DNA of 64,000 bases from Leifsonia sp. 1010 (GTDB lineage Bacteria > Actinomycetota > Actinomycetes > Actinomycetales > Microbacteriaceae): positions 372,001 to 436,000 of the forward strand of contig NZ_JAVDSL010000003.1 of the NCBI RefSeq assembly GCF_031455295.1, given 5' to 3'. Positions 8,735-21,762 of the stretch are shown here, piece by piece. The notes below the pieces were generated by a model. It did not search any database and was not told the DNA's origin. It saw only the letters and a list, made by a program, of their open reading frames with translations. Position 1 is the first letter of the stretch, and each line of letters opens with the position of its first letter. The translations under genes were made by a program, and so were the position numbers.

Positions 8735-9091
8735 TCAGTGGAAGGAGTCTCCGCACGCGCAGGAACCGGTCGCGTTCGGGTTGTCGATCGTGAAGCCCTG
8801 CTTCTGGATCGTGTCCTCGAAGTCGATCGTCGCACCGTCGAGGTACGGGACGCTCATCTTGTCGACGATGACCTCCACCCCGTCGAAGTCGACGGTCGCG
8901 TCTCCGTCGAGCATGCGCTCGTCGAAGTACAGCTGGTAGATCAGACCCGAGCATCCGCCGGGCTGGACGGCGACGCGCAGACGCAGGTCGTCGCGGCCCT
9001 CCTGCTCGAGCAGGCTCCTGACCTTGGATGCCGCGGCGTCGGTCAGGCCGACTCCGTGGGCCTTGGTCGCGGTCAGCGTTGTGTCGGTCAT
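8735..9091 (-). CDS. erpA: Iron-sulfur cluster insertion protein ErpA
   Basis: 118 residues from ATG 9091, chosen over the GTG twelve bases upstream because GAGGAG lies at the right distance. It is an A-type Fe-S carrier (HesB family): the ligand cysteines are in PGGCSGL near residue 47 and in CACG near the C-terminus. It delivers clusters to apo-proteins. Its position beside the oxidase and Rieske genes fits a role in respiration. It has its own terminator. Confidence 0.9.
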   Translation of the reverse strand: MTDTTLTATKAHGVGLTDAAASKVRSLLEQEGRDDLRLRVAVQPGGCSGLIYQLYFDERMLDGDATVDFDGVEVIVDKMSVPYLDGATIDFEDTIQKQGFTIDNPNATGSCACGDSFH

Positions 9092-9185
9092 GGGACTCCT
9101 CACGAAGGTGAAACGGGACTTCGGAACGAAATCTGCGTCGATTGTACGTCGCCGAACTGGAAATTCGGCAGAGCGCGGGATCTGC

Positions 9186-10640
9186 TCAGGATGCGGTGCG
9201 CCCGTTGAGCCGCGACAGCAGGAGCGCCTCGGTCAGCACGGCGCGCTTGAACACGCCCAGGTGCAGCGACTCGTTGGGGCTGTGCGCCCGGGTGTCCGGG
9301 TCCTCGACGCCGGTCACGAGGATCTGAGCGGCCGGGAACTCGCGGACGAGGTCGGCGATGAACGGGATGGAGCCGCCGATGCCGGTCTCGACCGCTTCGG
9401 CGCCCCACGCGTCGGTCATCGCGCGCTTCGCCTCGGTCGCCGCCCACCCGTCGGTGTCGACGAGGAACGGGTCGCCGAGGTCGACGTCCTCGATCTCGAT
9501 GTGCGCGCCGAACGGCGCGTGCGCGCGCAGGTGGCGCTCCAGCGCCTCGTACGCCTCGCGGGCGGGCTGGCCCGGTGCGACGCGGGAGCTGATCCGCACG
9601 GCGACGCTCGGCAGCAGGGTGTTGGAGGCGTTGGCGACGGTCGGCGCGTCGATTCCGGTGACGGTGATGGTCGGCTGCGACCACATCCGCGACAGGATGG
9701 GACCGCGACCGACGCTGGTGACGCCCGGCAGGAACGCCGCGTCCTCCGCGAGCTGCTCCTCGGTAAAGGCCGGGGGCTCTGCCGCGGCGTCGTACGAGGT
9801 GAGCCCCTCCACGGCCACCGCACCGTCGTCGTCGTGCAGGGTGGCGAGCAGCTTGACCATGGCGAGCATCGCATCCGGCGCCGCTCCCCCGTACATGCCG
9901 GAGTGCGATGCGTGCTCGAGCGTCGAGACGGTGAGACGGAAGGTCACATTGCCGCGCAGCGAGACGGTCAGCGCCGGGGTGTTCACGTCGACGTTGTCGG
10001 AGTCGGCGACGACGATGACGTCGGCCGCGAGAGCCGCTTTGTTCTGCTGCAGGAAGTTCGCGAACGAGCGGGAGCCGAACTCCTCCTCCCCCTCGATGAA
10101 GACGGCAAGGCCGACCTCGAGGTCGTCTCCCAGCACGTCGCGCAGGGCGCGGACGCTGGCGACGTGCGTCATCACGCCCGCCTTATCGTCGGCCGCACCG
10201 CGGCCGTAGAGGCGGTCGCCGCGCACGGTCGGCTCGAACGGCGGCGTGTCCCAGTTCGCCTCGTCGCCCTCGGGCTGGACGTCGTGGTGGGCGTAGAGGA
10301 GGACCGTCGGACGGCCGTTCTTCGCGGCCCGCGTGGCCAGCACGGCCGGCTGCCCGAGCGCGTCGCCGTCGCCGATCGGCGCCTGCCTGATCTCGACGCT
10401 GTCGAACATCCCCGTGTCGGTCAGAAGCGCGGCGACGGCGTCGGCGCTGCGGCGCACGTTCTGCGGGTCGAACGCGGACCACGACACCGAGGGGATGCGG
10501 ACGAGCTGCGAGAGGTCGGCGACGGCCGACGGCAGCCCCGCCTCGACCGCGGCGCGGGCCTCCGCCTCGATGCCGGGGGTCGGTCCGCCCGACGCATCGT
10601 CGGCGGCCGCGGGAACTGGGGTCTGCTGGCTGTCTGTCAT
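9186..10640 (-). CDS. M20-family dipeptidase
   Basis: 484 residues from ATG 10640. The first metal-site motif is LLYAHHDVQP and the second GRGAADDKAG, followed by the catalytic EGEEEFGS pair; a lid domain with HSGMYGG and the final HSPNES histidine complete the M20 (ArgE/DapE/CPG2) set. The best family match is the cytosolic non-specific or beta-Ala-dipeptidase type. The exact substrate cannot be inferred. It is divergent from the DUF3043 gene, with 41 bp between. Confidence 0.88.
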   Translation of the reverse strand: MTDSQQTPVPAAADDASGGPTPGIEAEARAAVEAGLPSAVADLSQLVRIPSVSWSAFDPQNVRRSADAVAALLTDTGMFDSVEIRQAPIGDGDALGQPAVLATRAAKNGRPTVLLYAHHDVQPEGDEANWDTPPFEPTVRGDRLYGRGAADDKAGVMTHVASVRALRDVLGDDLEVGLAVFIEGEEEFGSRSFANFLQQNKAALAADVIVVADSDNVDVNTPALTVSLRGNVTFRLTVSTLEHASHSGMYGGAAPDAMLAMVKLLATLHDDDGAVAVEGLTSYDAAAEPPAFTEEQLAEDAAFLPGVTSVGRGPILSRMWSQPTITVTGIDAPTVANASNTLLPSVAVRISSRVAPGQPAREAYEALERHLRAHAPFGAHIEIEDVDLGDPFLVDTDGWAATEAKRAMTDAWGAEAVETGIGGSIPFIADLVREFPAAQILVTGVEDPDTRAHSPNESLHLGVFKRAVLTEALLLSRLNGRTAS

Positions 10641-10681
10641 GCGGGTAATCTTAAGCGGACCCCACAAGCGAAGGCTCGAAG

Positions 10682-11278
10682 TTGGCGAAACGACAGAATG
10701 CGGCAGGCGAGGCGGAGACGCCCGTCGCCGAGACCCCCGAAGAGACGGCTGCCCGGTTGAAGCAGGGCAAGGGCGCACCGACGCCCTCGCGCCGCCAGCA
10801 GGAGGCCGCCCGCAAGCGCCCGCTGGTGCCGACGGACCGCAAGGAGGCGGCACGCGTCGCCCGGCAGAAGCAGGCGGAGGCGCGTGAGAAGGCGCGCCTC
10901 GGCATGGCGGCCGGCGACGACCGCTATCTGACCGCACGCGACCGCGGACCGCAGCGGCGGTACGTGCGCGACTACGTCGACGCCCGGTTCTCGATCGGCG
11001 AGTTCCTCATCCCGGTAATGCTGATCGTCATCATCCTGACCTTCCTGCCGTGGCCGGAGATGCAGGTCTACGGCCTGTTCGCGCTCTGGGGCTTCTTCCT
11101 GATCGCGGTCATCGACTGCTTCGTGCTCGGCTTCCTGGTGCGCAAGCGCATCGCCGCCAAGTTCGGCGCGACGAAGGTCGAGCGCGGCCTGCGCTGGTAT
11201 GCCGCGATGCGCGCGCTGCAGCTGCGGGTCATGCGCCTGCCGAAGCCGCAGGTCAAGCGCGGCCAGTTCCCGAGCTGA
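10682..11278 (+). CDS. DUF3043 membrane protein
   Basis: 198 residues from a TTG. The first 90 residues are rich in Lys, Arg, Glu and Ala and probably cytosolic and flexible. Two adjacent helices (about 101-118 and 121-141) follow, then a basic tail. This is the layout of the actinobacterial DUF3043 family, of unknown role. The stop lies one base before the RNase H start. Confidence 0.8.
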   Translation: MAKRQNAAGEAETPVAETPEETAARLKQGKGAPTPSRRQQEAARKRPLVPTDRKEAARVARQKQAEAREKARLGMAAGDDRYLTARDRGPQRRYVRDYVDARFSIGEFLIPVMLIVIILTFLPWPEMQVYGLFALWGFFLIAVIDCFVLGFLVRKRIAAKFGATKVERGLRWYAAMRALQLRVMRLPKPQVKRGQFPS

Positions 11279-11279
11279 C

Positions 11280-12221
11280 GTGACGATCGTCGCGGCGGCG
11301 GACGGCTCCGCCCTCGGCAACCCCGGCCCGGCCGGCTGGGCCTGGTACGTGGACGACGACCACTGGTCCGCGGGCGGCTGGCCGCACGGCACCAACAACC
11401 AGGGCGAGCTCATGGCGGTCATCGACCTCCTGGAGGCGACCGCGCACCTGGGCGAAGACCTGCACATCTTCTGCGACAGCCAGTACGTCATCAACGCGGT
11501 GACCAAGTGGATGCCGGGCTGGAAGCGCAAGGGATGGCGCAAGGCCGACGGCGCTCCCGTCCTGAACCGCGAGCTGCTGGAACGTCTCGATCGCGCCCTG
11601 CAGGACCGGAGCTACCGCTTCGAGTGGGTCAAGGGGCACGCCGGCCACGATCTCAACGAAGCGGCGGATGTGCGCGCTCGCGCCGTCGCGCTTGCGTACC
11701 AGAAGGGCGACCCGATCCCGATCGGTCCGGGCTGGCCCGGTCGAGCGGCCGTCGCGGAGGTGCCGGCTCCGGCACGCGCGGCAGCGGCCCCCGCGACCGC
11801 GCCCCCTGCAGCCGCCGCACCCGCCCCCGCGCAGGACGCCTCCCTCGAGCTCGACCTCTTCGCCGACCTCGCCGCCGAGGAGACCGACGAGCAGGTCGTC
11901 GCGCGACTGGAGCGCGAGCTGCTGGAGCCCGCGGTGCGCTCGGACGCATCCCGTCTCGCCGAGCTGCTGCATCCCTCGTTCGAGGAGATCGGGCGCTCCG
12001 GCCGTCTCTGGGGCCGGGATGCGATCATCTCCGAGCTGGCCGTCGAAGAGGACCAGGCGGCCGCCATGGAGCTGCTCGCGGTCGACCGTGTCGCCCCCGA
12101 GACGCTGCTGCTCACCGCACGGACGACGGATGCGCGCGGCGCGACCCTGCGCAGCTCGCTATGGGTGCGCAGCTCCGGACGCTGGCGCCTACGCTTCCAC
12201 CAGGGCACGCCGGAGGCGTAG
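11280..12221 (+). CDS. rnhA: RNase HI fused to a DUF4440 (NTF2-like) domain
   Basis: 313 residues from GTG 11280. Residues 1-150 are RNase HI: the acidic sites are Asp in AADGSA, Glu in NNQGELMA and Asp in FCDSQYV, then the GHAGHDLNEAAD region with the flexible-loop His and last Asp. Residues about 160-200 are an Ala/Pro linker. Residues about 210-313 resemble a DUF4440/SnoaL-like fold (LLHPSFEEIGRSGRLWGRDA). RNase HI removes RNA from RNA-DNA hybrids; the role of the added domain is unknown. Its last 33 bp overlap the convergent pyrD. Confidence 0.88.
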   Translation: MTIVAAADGSALGNPGPAGWAWYVDDDHWSAGGWPHGTNNQGELMAVIDLLEATAHLGEDLHIFCDSQYVINAVTKWMPGWKRKGWRKADGAPVLNRELLERLDRALQDRSYRFEWVKGHAGHDLNEAADVRARAVALAYQKGDPIPIGPGWPGRAAVAEVPAPARAAAAPATAPPAAAAPAPAQDASLELDLFADLAAEETDEQVVARLERELLEPAVRSDASRLAELLHPSFEEIGRSGRLWGRDAIISELAVEEDQAAAMELLAVDRVAPETLLLTARTTDARGATLRSSLWVRSSGRWRLRFHQGTPEA

Positions 12222-13232
12222 CAGCCCCCGGTTGATCTGCCGGGCCCAGAGCGGGCCGCGGTAGAGGAACGCGGTGTAGCCCTGCACTAGAGTCGCCCCG
12301 GCATCCAGCCGCTCCTGCACGTCCTCAGCGGTCTCGACGCCTCCGACGGAGATGACGCAGAGTTCAGCGGGCACGACGGCTCGGATGAGGCGCAGCACCT
12401 CCAGCGAACGTGCCGCGAGCGGGGCGCCGCTGAGGCCGCCCGCGCCCGCTGCCTCGACGACGGAACGATCGGTGTGGAGCCCGTCGCGGGAGATCGTCGT
12501 GTTGGTGGCGATGATGCCCGCGAGCCCGAGCTCCACGGCGAGGCGCGCAATGCGCTCGACCTGCTCGTCGGTGAGGTCGGGGGCGATCTTGACCAGCAGC
12601 GGCGTCGTGCCCGCGACGTCCTTGACCGCGGTGAGGAGCGGGCCGAGCAGTTCGAGCTCCTGCAGACCGCGGAGTCCCGGGGTGTTCGGCGAGCTGACGT
12701 TGACCACCAGGTAGTCGGCGACCGGTGCGAGCGCGCGGGCGCTGGTGAGATAGTCCTCGGTCGCGTCCTCGACGGCGACGACCCGCGACTTGCCGATGTT
12801 CACGCCGAGCACGGGACGCCGGGATGCACGTCGCACGCGGAGCAGCCGGTTGGCAGCGGCACCGGCGCCGTGGTTGTTGAAGCCCATCCGGTTGATGACC
12901 GCACGGTCCGGGATGAGACGGAACAGCCGCGGCTTGTCGTTGCCGGGCTGCGGCCGCGCGGTGATCGTTCCGACCTCCACGTGGCCGAAACCGAGTGCGC
13001 CGAGACCGAGCACGCCCTCGCCGTCCTTGTCGAAGCCGGCGGCGACGCCGAACGGCGAGTCGAATCGCAGGCCGAGAGCCTCGACGGCGAGCGACGGATC
13101 CGGGGCCGTGAAGCGCCGGGCCAGCCCGCCGAGCCCGACGGCCGGGAGGGCGCGGATCACCACGAACGCGAGGTGATGGGCCCGCTCGGGGTCGAGCCGG
13201 GACAGGACGAGGTCGAAGAATGCGCGATACAT
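12189..13232 (-). CDS. pyrD: Dihydroorotate dehydrogenase, quinone-dependent (class 2)
   Basis: 347 residues from ATG 13232. It has the class 2 N-terminal amphipathic extension (MYRAFFDLVLSRLDPERAHH), the FMN-binding VAAGFDKDGE, the NRMGFNNHG block, and the catalytic Ser region VVNVSSPNTPGLR; ISVGGV and a phosphate-binding end follow. It oxidises dihydroorotate to orotate using menaquinone at the membrane, step four of pyrimidine synthesis. It ends inside the convergent RNase H gene. Confidence 0.95.
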   Translation of the reverse strand: MYRAFFDLVLSRLDPERAHHLAFVVIRALPAVGLGGLARRFTAPDPSLAVEALGLRFDSPFGVAAGFDKDGEGVLGLGALGFGHVEVGTITARPQPGNDKPRLFRLIPDRAVINRMGFNNHGAGAAANRLLRVRRASRRPVLGVNIGKSRVVAVEDATEDYLTSARALAPVADYLVVNVSSPNTPGLRGLQELELLGPLLTAVKDVAGTTPLLVKIAPDLTDEQVERIARLAVELGLAGIIATNTTISRDGLHTDRSVVEAAGAGGLSGAPLAARSLEVLRLIRAVVPAELCVISVGGVETAEDVQERLDAGATLVQGYTAFLYRGPLWARQINRGLLRLRRALVEA

Positions 13233-13252
13233 GCCGGTTCGAGAATACCTGG

Positions 13253-13723
13253 CTAGTCGACCTGCACCGGCTCCGCGTGGTGGGCCAGGCGCAGCGAGCG
13301 GATGGCCTCCTCGAAGTCGTCGAGCGAGTCGAAGCCCTGGTAGACGCTCGCGAACCGCAGGTACGCCACCTCGTCGAGCTCGCGCAGCTCCGGCAGGATC
13401 GCCAGGCCGATGTCGTTGGCCTCGATCTGCGACGCACCCGTCGACCGGATGGTCTCCTCCACCTTCTGCGCCAGCACGGCGAGATCGGAGTCGGTCACCG
13501 GGCGGCCCTGGCAGGCCTTCCGGACGCCGAGCACGATCTTCTCGCGGCTGAACGGCTCCGCCACCCCGCTGCGCTTGATCACGCTGAGGCTCGCCGTCTC
13601 CGTCGTCGAGAATCGACGGCCGCACTCCGGGCACTGCCGGCGGCGGCGGATGGACAGCCCGTCGTCGCTCGTCCGAGAGTCGATGACGCGGGAGTCCGGG
13701 TGACGGCAGAAGGGGCAGAACAT
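13253..13723 (-). CDS. nrdR: Transcriptional repressor NrdR
   Basis: 156 residues. The zinc ribbon cysteines are C3, C6, C31 and C34, followed by an ATP-cone domain (VIKRSG...FSREKI). NrdR senses dATP/ATP and represses ribonucleotide reductase genes. No nrd genes are in the window. It lies between hisD and pyrD on the same strand, so co-transcription with hisD is likely. Confidence 0.96.
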   Translation of the reverse strand: MFCPFCRHPDSRVIDSRTSDDGLSIRRRRQCPECGRRFSTTETASLSVIKRSGVAEPFSREKIVLGVRKACQGRPVTDSDLAVLAQKVEETIRSTGASQIEANDIGLAILPELRELDEVAYLRFASVYQGFDSLDDFEEAIRSLRLAHHAEPVQVD

Positions 13724-13739
13724 GGAGGGATTCTATCGC

Positions 13740-15050
13740 TCAGCGGGTGCGGAACCGCTGGGTGACCGCTTCTCCGTGCGCCGGCAGGTCCTCCGCCGTC
13801 GACAGGGCGACGATCCGGTCGGCGACCTCCTGCAGCGCCTCGCGGTCGTACTGCACGACCTGCTGCGGCCGGAGGAACGAGTACGCGCCGAGGCCGGACG
13901 AGAACCGCGCCTGTCCGCCGGTCGGGAGCACGTGGTTCGACCCCGCCAGGTAGTCGCCGAGGCTCACCGGCGACGTCGGCCCGAGGAAGATGGCGCCGGC
14001 GTTGCGGATGGAGGCGAGGAGCTCCTGCGGGTCGGCCGTCTGCAGTTCGAGGTGCTCCGGGCCGTAGGCGTTGCTGAACGCGGCGGCAGCGGCCAGGTCG
14101 TCCACGAGCACCACGGCGGACTGCGGGCCGCCCAGCGCGGTGCGCACCCGCTCGCTGTGCTTGGTGGCGCCGGCCAGCGCATCCAGCTCGGCAACGACCC
14201 GCTCGGCGAACGCCGGGCTGTCGGTGACCAGCAGGGATGCGGCCGCCTCGTCGTGCTCGGCCTGCGAGACGAGGTCTGCCGCGACGTACGCGGGGTCCGC
14301 CGTGTCGTCGGCGATCACGAGGATCTCGGTGGTGCCTGCCTCGGAGTCGATGCCCGCCTGACCGCGCACCACGCGCTTCGCGGCGGCGACGTAGATGTTG
14401 CCCGGGCCGGTGATGACCTGGACCGGGTCGAGCCCGAGCTCCTCGACTCCGTACGCCAGCGCGCCGATCGCACCGGCGCCTCCCATCGCGTACACCTCGT
14501 CGATGCCGAGGAGGCCCGCCGCTCCGAGGATGACCGGGTGGACCGCTCCCCCGAACTCCCGCTGCGGGGGGCTGGCGAGGGCGACGGACGCGACACCCGC
14601 GATCTGCGCCGGCACGGCGTTCATGACCACGCTCGACGGGTAGACGGCCTTTCCACCCGGCACGTAGAGTCCGGCACGCTCGACCGGCTCCCAGCGCTGC
14701 ACGATGGAGGCGCCGGGACGGATGACGGTCTCGGTGGGCGGCGGAACCTGCGCGGCCGTCGCCTCGCGCACGCGGGCGATGGCCTCCTCCAGCGCCTCGC
14801 GCACGTCGGCGGGAAGCGCCTCGACCGCAGCATCGATCTCGGCCTGCGGAACGCGGACGGATGCGGGAGCCGCGCCGTCGAAACGCTCCGCCTGCTCGGT
14901 GAGCGCTGCGACACCGCGATGCCGTACGTCGTCAATCAGCTCGGAGGCGACCGACATCGCCGCCTGCACGTCCACGACGGGACGGGGAACGAGTCGCTGG
15001 AAGGCGGCGCGAGTAGGCTGGACACCGCGGAGGTCGATGGTCTGGATCAT
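13740..15050 (-). CDS. hisD: Histidinol dehydrogenase
   Basis: 436 residues, the normal family length. Conserved blocks include GLYVPGGKAVYPSSV, ITGPGNIYVAAAKR, the EAGTTEIL strand, and GPTSPVSLGDYLAGSNHVLPTGG with the zinc-binding Gln/His residues. It oxidises histidinol to histidine in two NAD-linked steps. No other his gene is nearby in the window. Confidence 0.97.
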   Translation of the reverse strand: MIQTIDLRGVQPTRAAFQRLVPRPVVDVQAAMSVASELIDDVRHRGVAALTEQAERFDGAAPASVRVPQAEIDAAVEALPADVREALEEAIARVREATAAQVPPPTETVIRPGASIVQRWEPVERAGLYVPGGKAVYPSSVVMNAVPAQIAGVASVALASPPQREFGGAVHPVILGAAGLLGIDEVYAMGGAGAIGALAYGVEELGLDPVQVITGPGNIYVAAAKRVVRGQAGIDSEAGTTEILVIADDTADPAYVAADLVSQAEHDEAAASLLVTDSPAFAERVVAELDALAGATKHSERVRTALGGPQSAVVLVDDLAAAAAFSNAYGPEHLELQTADPQELLASIRNAGAIFLGPTSPVSLGDYLAGSNHVLPTGGQARFSSGLGAYSFLRPQQVVQYDREALQEVADRIVALSTAEDLPAHGEAVTQRFRTR

Positions 15051-15129
15051 GGCCCATCCACCTTATCCGCTCGGGCGAGTCCCTCCCCCGCGGAATGGTC
15101 CACACAGATTCGGGCTTGTATCCAACAGT

Positions 15130-15660
15130 ATGAACAGCGCATCCCCCGACCCCACCGACGGCGCCATCACCGACGCGACCCCCGACCTCGCGGCCTTCCG
15201 GCAGACGTTCCGGCGGCACGCGGCCGGGGTGGCCATCATCACGGCCCAGCGGGAGGACGGCACGCCCGTCGGGTTCACGGCGACGTCGCTCGCCTCGCTC
15301 GCCGCCGTCCCGCCGCTCGCCACGTTCAACATGGCGCTGTCGGCGTCGAGCTGGCCCGCCATCGCGGAGACCGAGCGCGTCGTCATCCACACCCTCGGCG
15401 TGCGCAACCGCGAGGTCGCGCAGACGCTGTCGGGCGACAACAGCCGGCGCTTCCTCGGCGACCACTGGTACCGCGGCCCGCACGGGCTGCCGGTGATCAG
15501 GGACACGACGGCGTGGATGGTCGGCCGCATCGTCGAGCGCGTGCAGGTGCACCAGAGCGCCGTCGTCGTCGTGCAGATCGAGCAGGGCGGCCTCGGCGAG
15601 GACGACGCCCCGCTCGTCTACCACGAGCGCACCTACTGGCGCCCGGGTACCCCGGTCTGA
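15130..15660 (+). CDS. Flavin reductase domain protein
   Basis: 176 residues. The FMN-binding split-barrel pattern is clear: FRRHAAGVAIIT, then VGFTATSLASLAAVPPLA, and a HTLGVRNREVAQ segment. Such proteins reduce FMN with NAD(P)H, often as the small partner of a monooxygenase. No monooxygenase gene is adjacent, so the physiological partner is unknown. It is divergent from hisD and convergent with dnaE. Confidence 0.85.
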   Translation: MNSASPDPTDGAITDATPDLAAFRQTFRRHAAGVAIITAQREDGTPVGFTATSLASLAAVPPLATFNMALSASSWPAIAETERVVIHTLGVRNREVAQTLSGDNSRRFLGDHWYRGPHGLPVIRDTTAWMVGRIVERVQVHQSAVVVVQIEQGGLGEDDAPLVYHERTYWRPGTPV

Positions 15661-15682
15661 CCCGGCGCCCTCCGGACCCCGG

Positions 15683-19198
<3,516 letters not shown>

Positions 19199-19222
19199 GA
19201 GTGACACCAGCCTACGTCGGAC

Positions 19223-20143
19223 CTACGACTCTCGGAGGACGTCCAGCGCGTGTTGCAGGTCGGCCGGATACGTCGTCGTGAAGGTGACCCACTCCCCCGT
19301 CGCGGGGTGGTCGAAGGAGAGCTGGACGGCGTGCAGCCACTGCCGGCTGAGGCCGAGCTTCGCACTGAGGACGGGGTCGGCACCGTACATCGCATCGCCC
19401 ACGCACGGGTGCCGCTGCGCGGCCATGTGGACGCGGATCTGGTGCGTGCGCCCGGTCTCGAGGTGGATCTCCAGCAGGCTGGCGGAGGGGAAGGCCTCGA
19501 TGGTCTCGTAGTGCGTCACGGACGGTTTGCCGCCGGCGACGACCGCGAACTTCCAGTCGGAGCGGGGATGCCGGCCGATCGGGGCGTCGATGGTTCCGGT
19601 CAGCGGGTCGGGGTGCCCCTGGACGACCGCGTGGTAGATCTTCTCGACCGTGCGGTCGTGGAAGGCGCGCTTGAGCACCGTGTAGGCGTGCTCCGACTTC
19701 GCGACGACCATGAGCCCGCTGGTGCCCGCGTCGAGACGGTGGACGATGCCCGCACGCTCGGCGGCGCCGGAGGTGGAGATGCGGAAACCCGCGGCGGCCA
19801 GGGCGCCGAGCACGGTCGGACCCTCCCAGCCGACGGAGGGGTGCGCAGCGACGCCGACGGGCTTGTCGATGACCACGATGTCGTCGTCGTCGTGGACGAT
19901 CGTCAGCTCGGGGACGGCGATCGGCACGATCTCGACGTCGGACTTCGGTTGCCACGACACCTCGAGCCAGGAACCTGCGGAGAGCCGGTCCGACTTGCCC
20001 GCCTCACGGCCGTCGACGGTGACGCCGCCGGCCTCGGCGATCTCGGCCGCGAAGCTGCGGGAGAACCCGAGGAGCTTGGCGAGACCCGCATCGACCCGCG
20101 AGCCCTCCAGGCCGTCCGGGACGGGGAAGCTGCGCGACTCCAT
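19223..20143 (-). CDS. rluD: RluD-family 23S rRNA pseudouridine synthase
   Basis: 306 residues. An N-terminal S4-type RNA-binding segment (about 14-75) precedes the catalytic domain with [12 protein letters not shown], where the Asp is the nucleophile, and [12 protein letters not shown]. It is read from an ATG that abuts the lspA stop, a common actinobacterial pair. The target is probably the helix 69 uridines of 23S rRNA, by family analogy. Confidence 0.93.
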   Translation of the reverse strand: MESRSFPVPDGLEGSRVDAGLAKLLGFSRSFAAEIAEAGGVTVDGREAGKSDRLSAGSWLEVSWQPKSDVEIVPIAVPELTIVHDDDDIVVIDKPVGVAAHPSVGWEGPTVLGALAAAGFRISTSGAAERAGIVHRLDAGTSGLMVVAKSEHAYTVLKRAFHDRTVEKIYHAVVQGHPDPLTGTIDAPIGRHPRSDWKFAVVAGGKPSVTHYETIEAFPSASLLEIHLETGRTHQIRVHMAAQRHPCVGDAMYGADPVLSAKLGLSRQWLHAVQLSFDHPATGEWVTFTTTYPADLQHALDVLRES

Positions 20144-20782
20144 CTAGGCCTGCGGTTTGTCGTCGCGTGGTTCGGGCGCGGGGCGAGCGGTGTCGGCGGC
20201 CGCTGCGTCTGCATCAGCAGCAGCATCCGCGTCCACGTCATCCGCATCCGCCTCATCCTCGTCATCGTCATGGGTGTGACGGCCGTCGAGGCCGACCCCG
20301 CGGAGGGTGAGGATGAGGAACAACGCCATGCTCGACACGATGGCGACGTCTGCCAGGTTGAAGATCGCCGGCAGCAGAGGGATCTGCAGGAAGTCGACCA
20401 CATGGCCGACCCCGAAGCCGGGCTCCCGGAACAGCCGGTCGGTCAGGTTGCCGAGCAGGCCGCCCAGCAGCAGGCCGAACAGCACGGCCCAGGCGGTGGA
20501 GCGGATGCGCGGGGCGTACCAGATGACGAAGCCGAGGACGCCGACCCCGACGATGGAGAAGATCCACGTCGAGCCGCTGCCGATGGAGAAGGCCGCGCCG
20601 GCGTTCTTGACGAAATGGAACTGGAGCAGTTGCCCCAGGACCTCGATCTGCTGGCCCTCGTACAGGTTCGAGACGACCAGGACCTTGGCGATCTGATCGA
20701 CGAGGTACACGCACAGCGCGACCACCGCCAGGACCGCCAAGGCCCTGATGCTGACCTTGGACCGGGAGGGACTAGCCTCCAA
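20144..20782 (-). CDS. lspA: Lipoprotein signal peptidase II with acidic tail
   Basis: 212 residues. Four helices carry the catalytic aspartates: GNLTDR and FNLADVAI, with the NAGAAFSI block. It cleaves lipoprotein signal peptides after diacylglyceryl transfer. Residues about 169-212 are an unusual tail rich in Asp and Ala, coded by short GAT/GAC/GCA-type repeats. The start is a TTG overlapping the divIVA end by 11 bp and has a weak ribosome site, so the start is uncertain. Confidence 0.94.
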   Translation of the reverse strand: MEASPSRSKVSIRALAVLAVVALCVYLVDQIAKVLVVSNLYEGQQIEVLGQLLQFHFVKNAGAAFSIGSGSTWIFSIVGVGVLGFVIWYAPRIRSTAWAVLFGLLLGGLLGNLTDRLFREPGFGVGHVVDFLQIPLLPAIFNLADVAIVSSMALFLILTLRGVGLDGRHTHDDDEDEADADDVDADAAADADAAAADTARPAPEPRDDKPQA

Positions 20783-21614
20783 AGCCGGGGAACGCCGGGG
20801 GCTGCTGCCCCTGGCCGGAGTCGTCGGAGCCGCCCGCGGGGACCGGCGCCGGGACAGAGCCGCTCGCGCTCACGGGAGCCGCGGAACGGCTGCCTGACGC
20901 ACCGCCGGGCTGCGCGCCGCCGCCCTGCACCGGAGCGTCGAGGTCGCGGAGCTGACCTTCGATGTAGCTCTTGAGGCCCTTGCGGTAGTCGCGCTCGAAC
21001 GTCCGCAGTTCGTCGATGCGGCGCTCGAGGCCGGTGCGCTCCTGGTCGAGGGCGCTGATCTGCGCGCGCTGCTTCGACTCTGCCTCTGCGACGATCCGGG
21101 CTGCGGTCGCGTGACCCTCGGCGATGAGCTGGTCGCGCTTCTCGACACCCTCGCGCACGTGCTCCTCGTGGAGACGGCGGGCGAGCTGGAGCAGGTTGTT
21201 GGTGGCGTTGGGATCGTTCGCGTCGTCCGCGGGCGCCTGGTAGGCGGGAGCGGCCTGCGCCTGCTGCTCGGCCTGCTGCTTCGCCTGCGCGGCCTCCTGC
21301 TGGGCCTGCGCGAGGCGCTGCTTGAGCTCCTCGTTCTCGCGCTGGAGGCGCTCGGCCTCGCCGTTGTCGGCCGCCTGCGGCGCTGCGGCGGCGACCGGGG
21401 CGGCACCGCCCTGGCCGGCGCTGCGCTGCAGCTCGGCGATCCGCGAGTCGGCCGCCACGAGGCGCTGCTTGAGCTCCTCGTTCTCCTGGTTCAGGCGACG
21501 CAGCTCGACGACGACCTCATCGAGGAAGTCGTCGACCTCGTCCTGGTCGTAGCCCTCGCGGAACTTCGTCGGCTGGAACCGCTTGTTGACTACATCTTCC
21601 GGAGTCAGCGCCAT
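20772..21614 (-). CDS. divIVA: DivIVA/Wag31 polar growth protein
   Basis: 280 residues. The N-terminal membrane-binding crossover is typical: LTPEDVVNKRFQ then REGYDQDEVDDFLDEV. Long coiled coils follow (about 30-60 and 85-200), rich in Gln, Glu and Ala. The C-terminus is Gly/Pro/Ser-rich and ends PAFPGFGG. In actinobacteria this protein marks poles and septa and recruits cell wall synthesis machinery. It closes the dcw cluster; the 148-bp gap before yggT probably holds its own promoter. Confidence 0.95.
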   Translation of the reverse strand: MALTPEDVVNKRFQPTKFREGYDQDEVDDFLDEVVVELRRLNQENEELKQRLVAADSRIAELQRSAGQGGAAPVAAAAPQAADNGEAERLQRENEELKQRLAQAQQEAAQAKQQAEQQAQAAPAYQAPADDANDPNATNNLLQLARRLHEEHVREGVEKRDQLIAEGHATAARIVAEAESKQRAQISALDQERTGLERRIDELRTFERDYRKGLKSYIEGQLRDLDAPVQGGGAQPGGASGSRSAAPVSASGSVPAPVPAGGSDDSGQGQQPPAFPGFGG

Positions 21615-21762
21615 GGCAAGCCACCTTAGATCGTGAAATTGGAACAGAAACGCGTTCAGCCAACGCTAGCAAAGCGGGCGGGAGTCGCGCACTCCAGCGC
21701 CTGTCCGGCGCGTCGGCTCGTCAACGATACAACGGGCCCTCCCCCGAACCGTGGACCGACGC

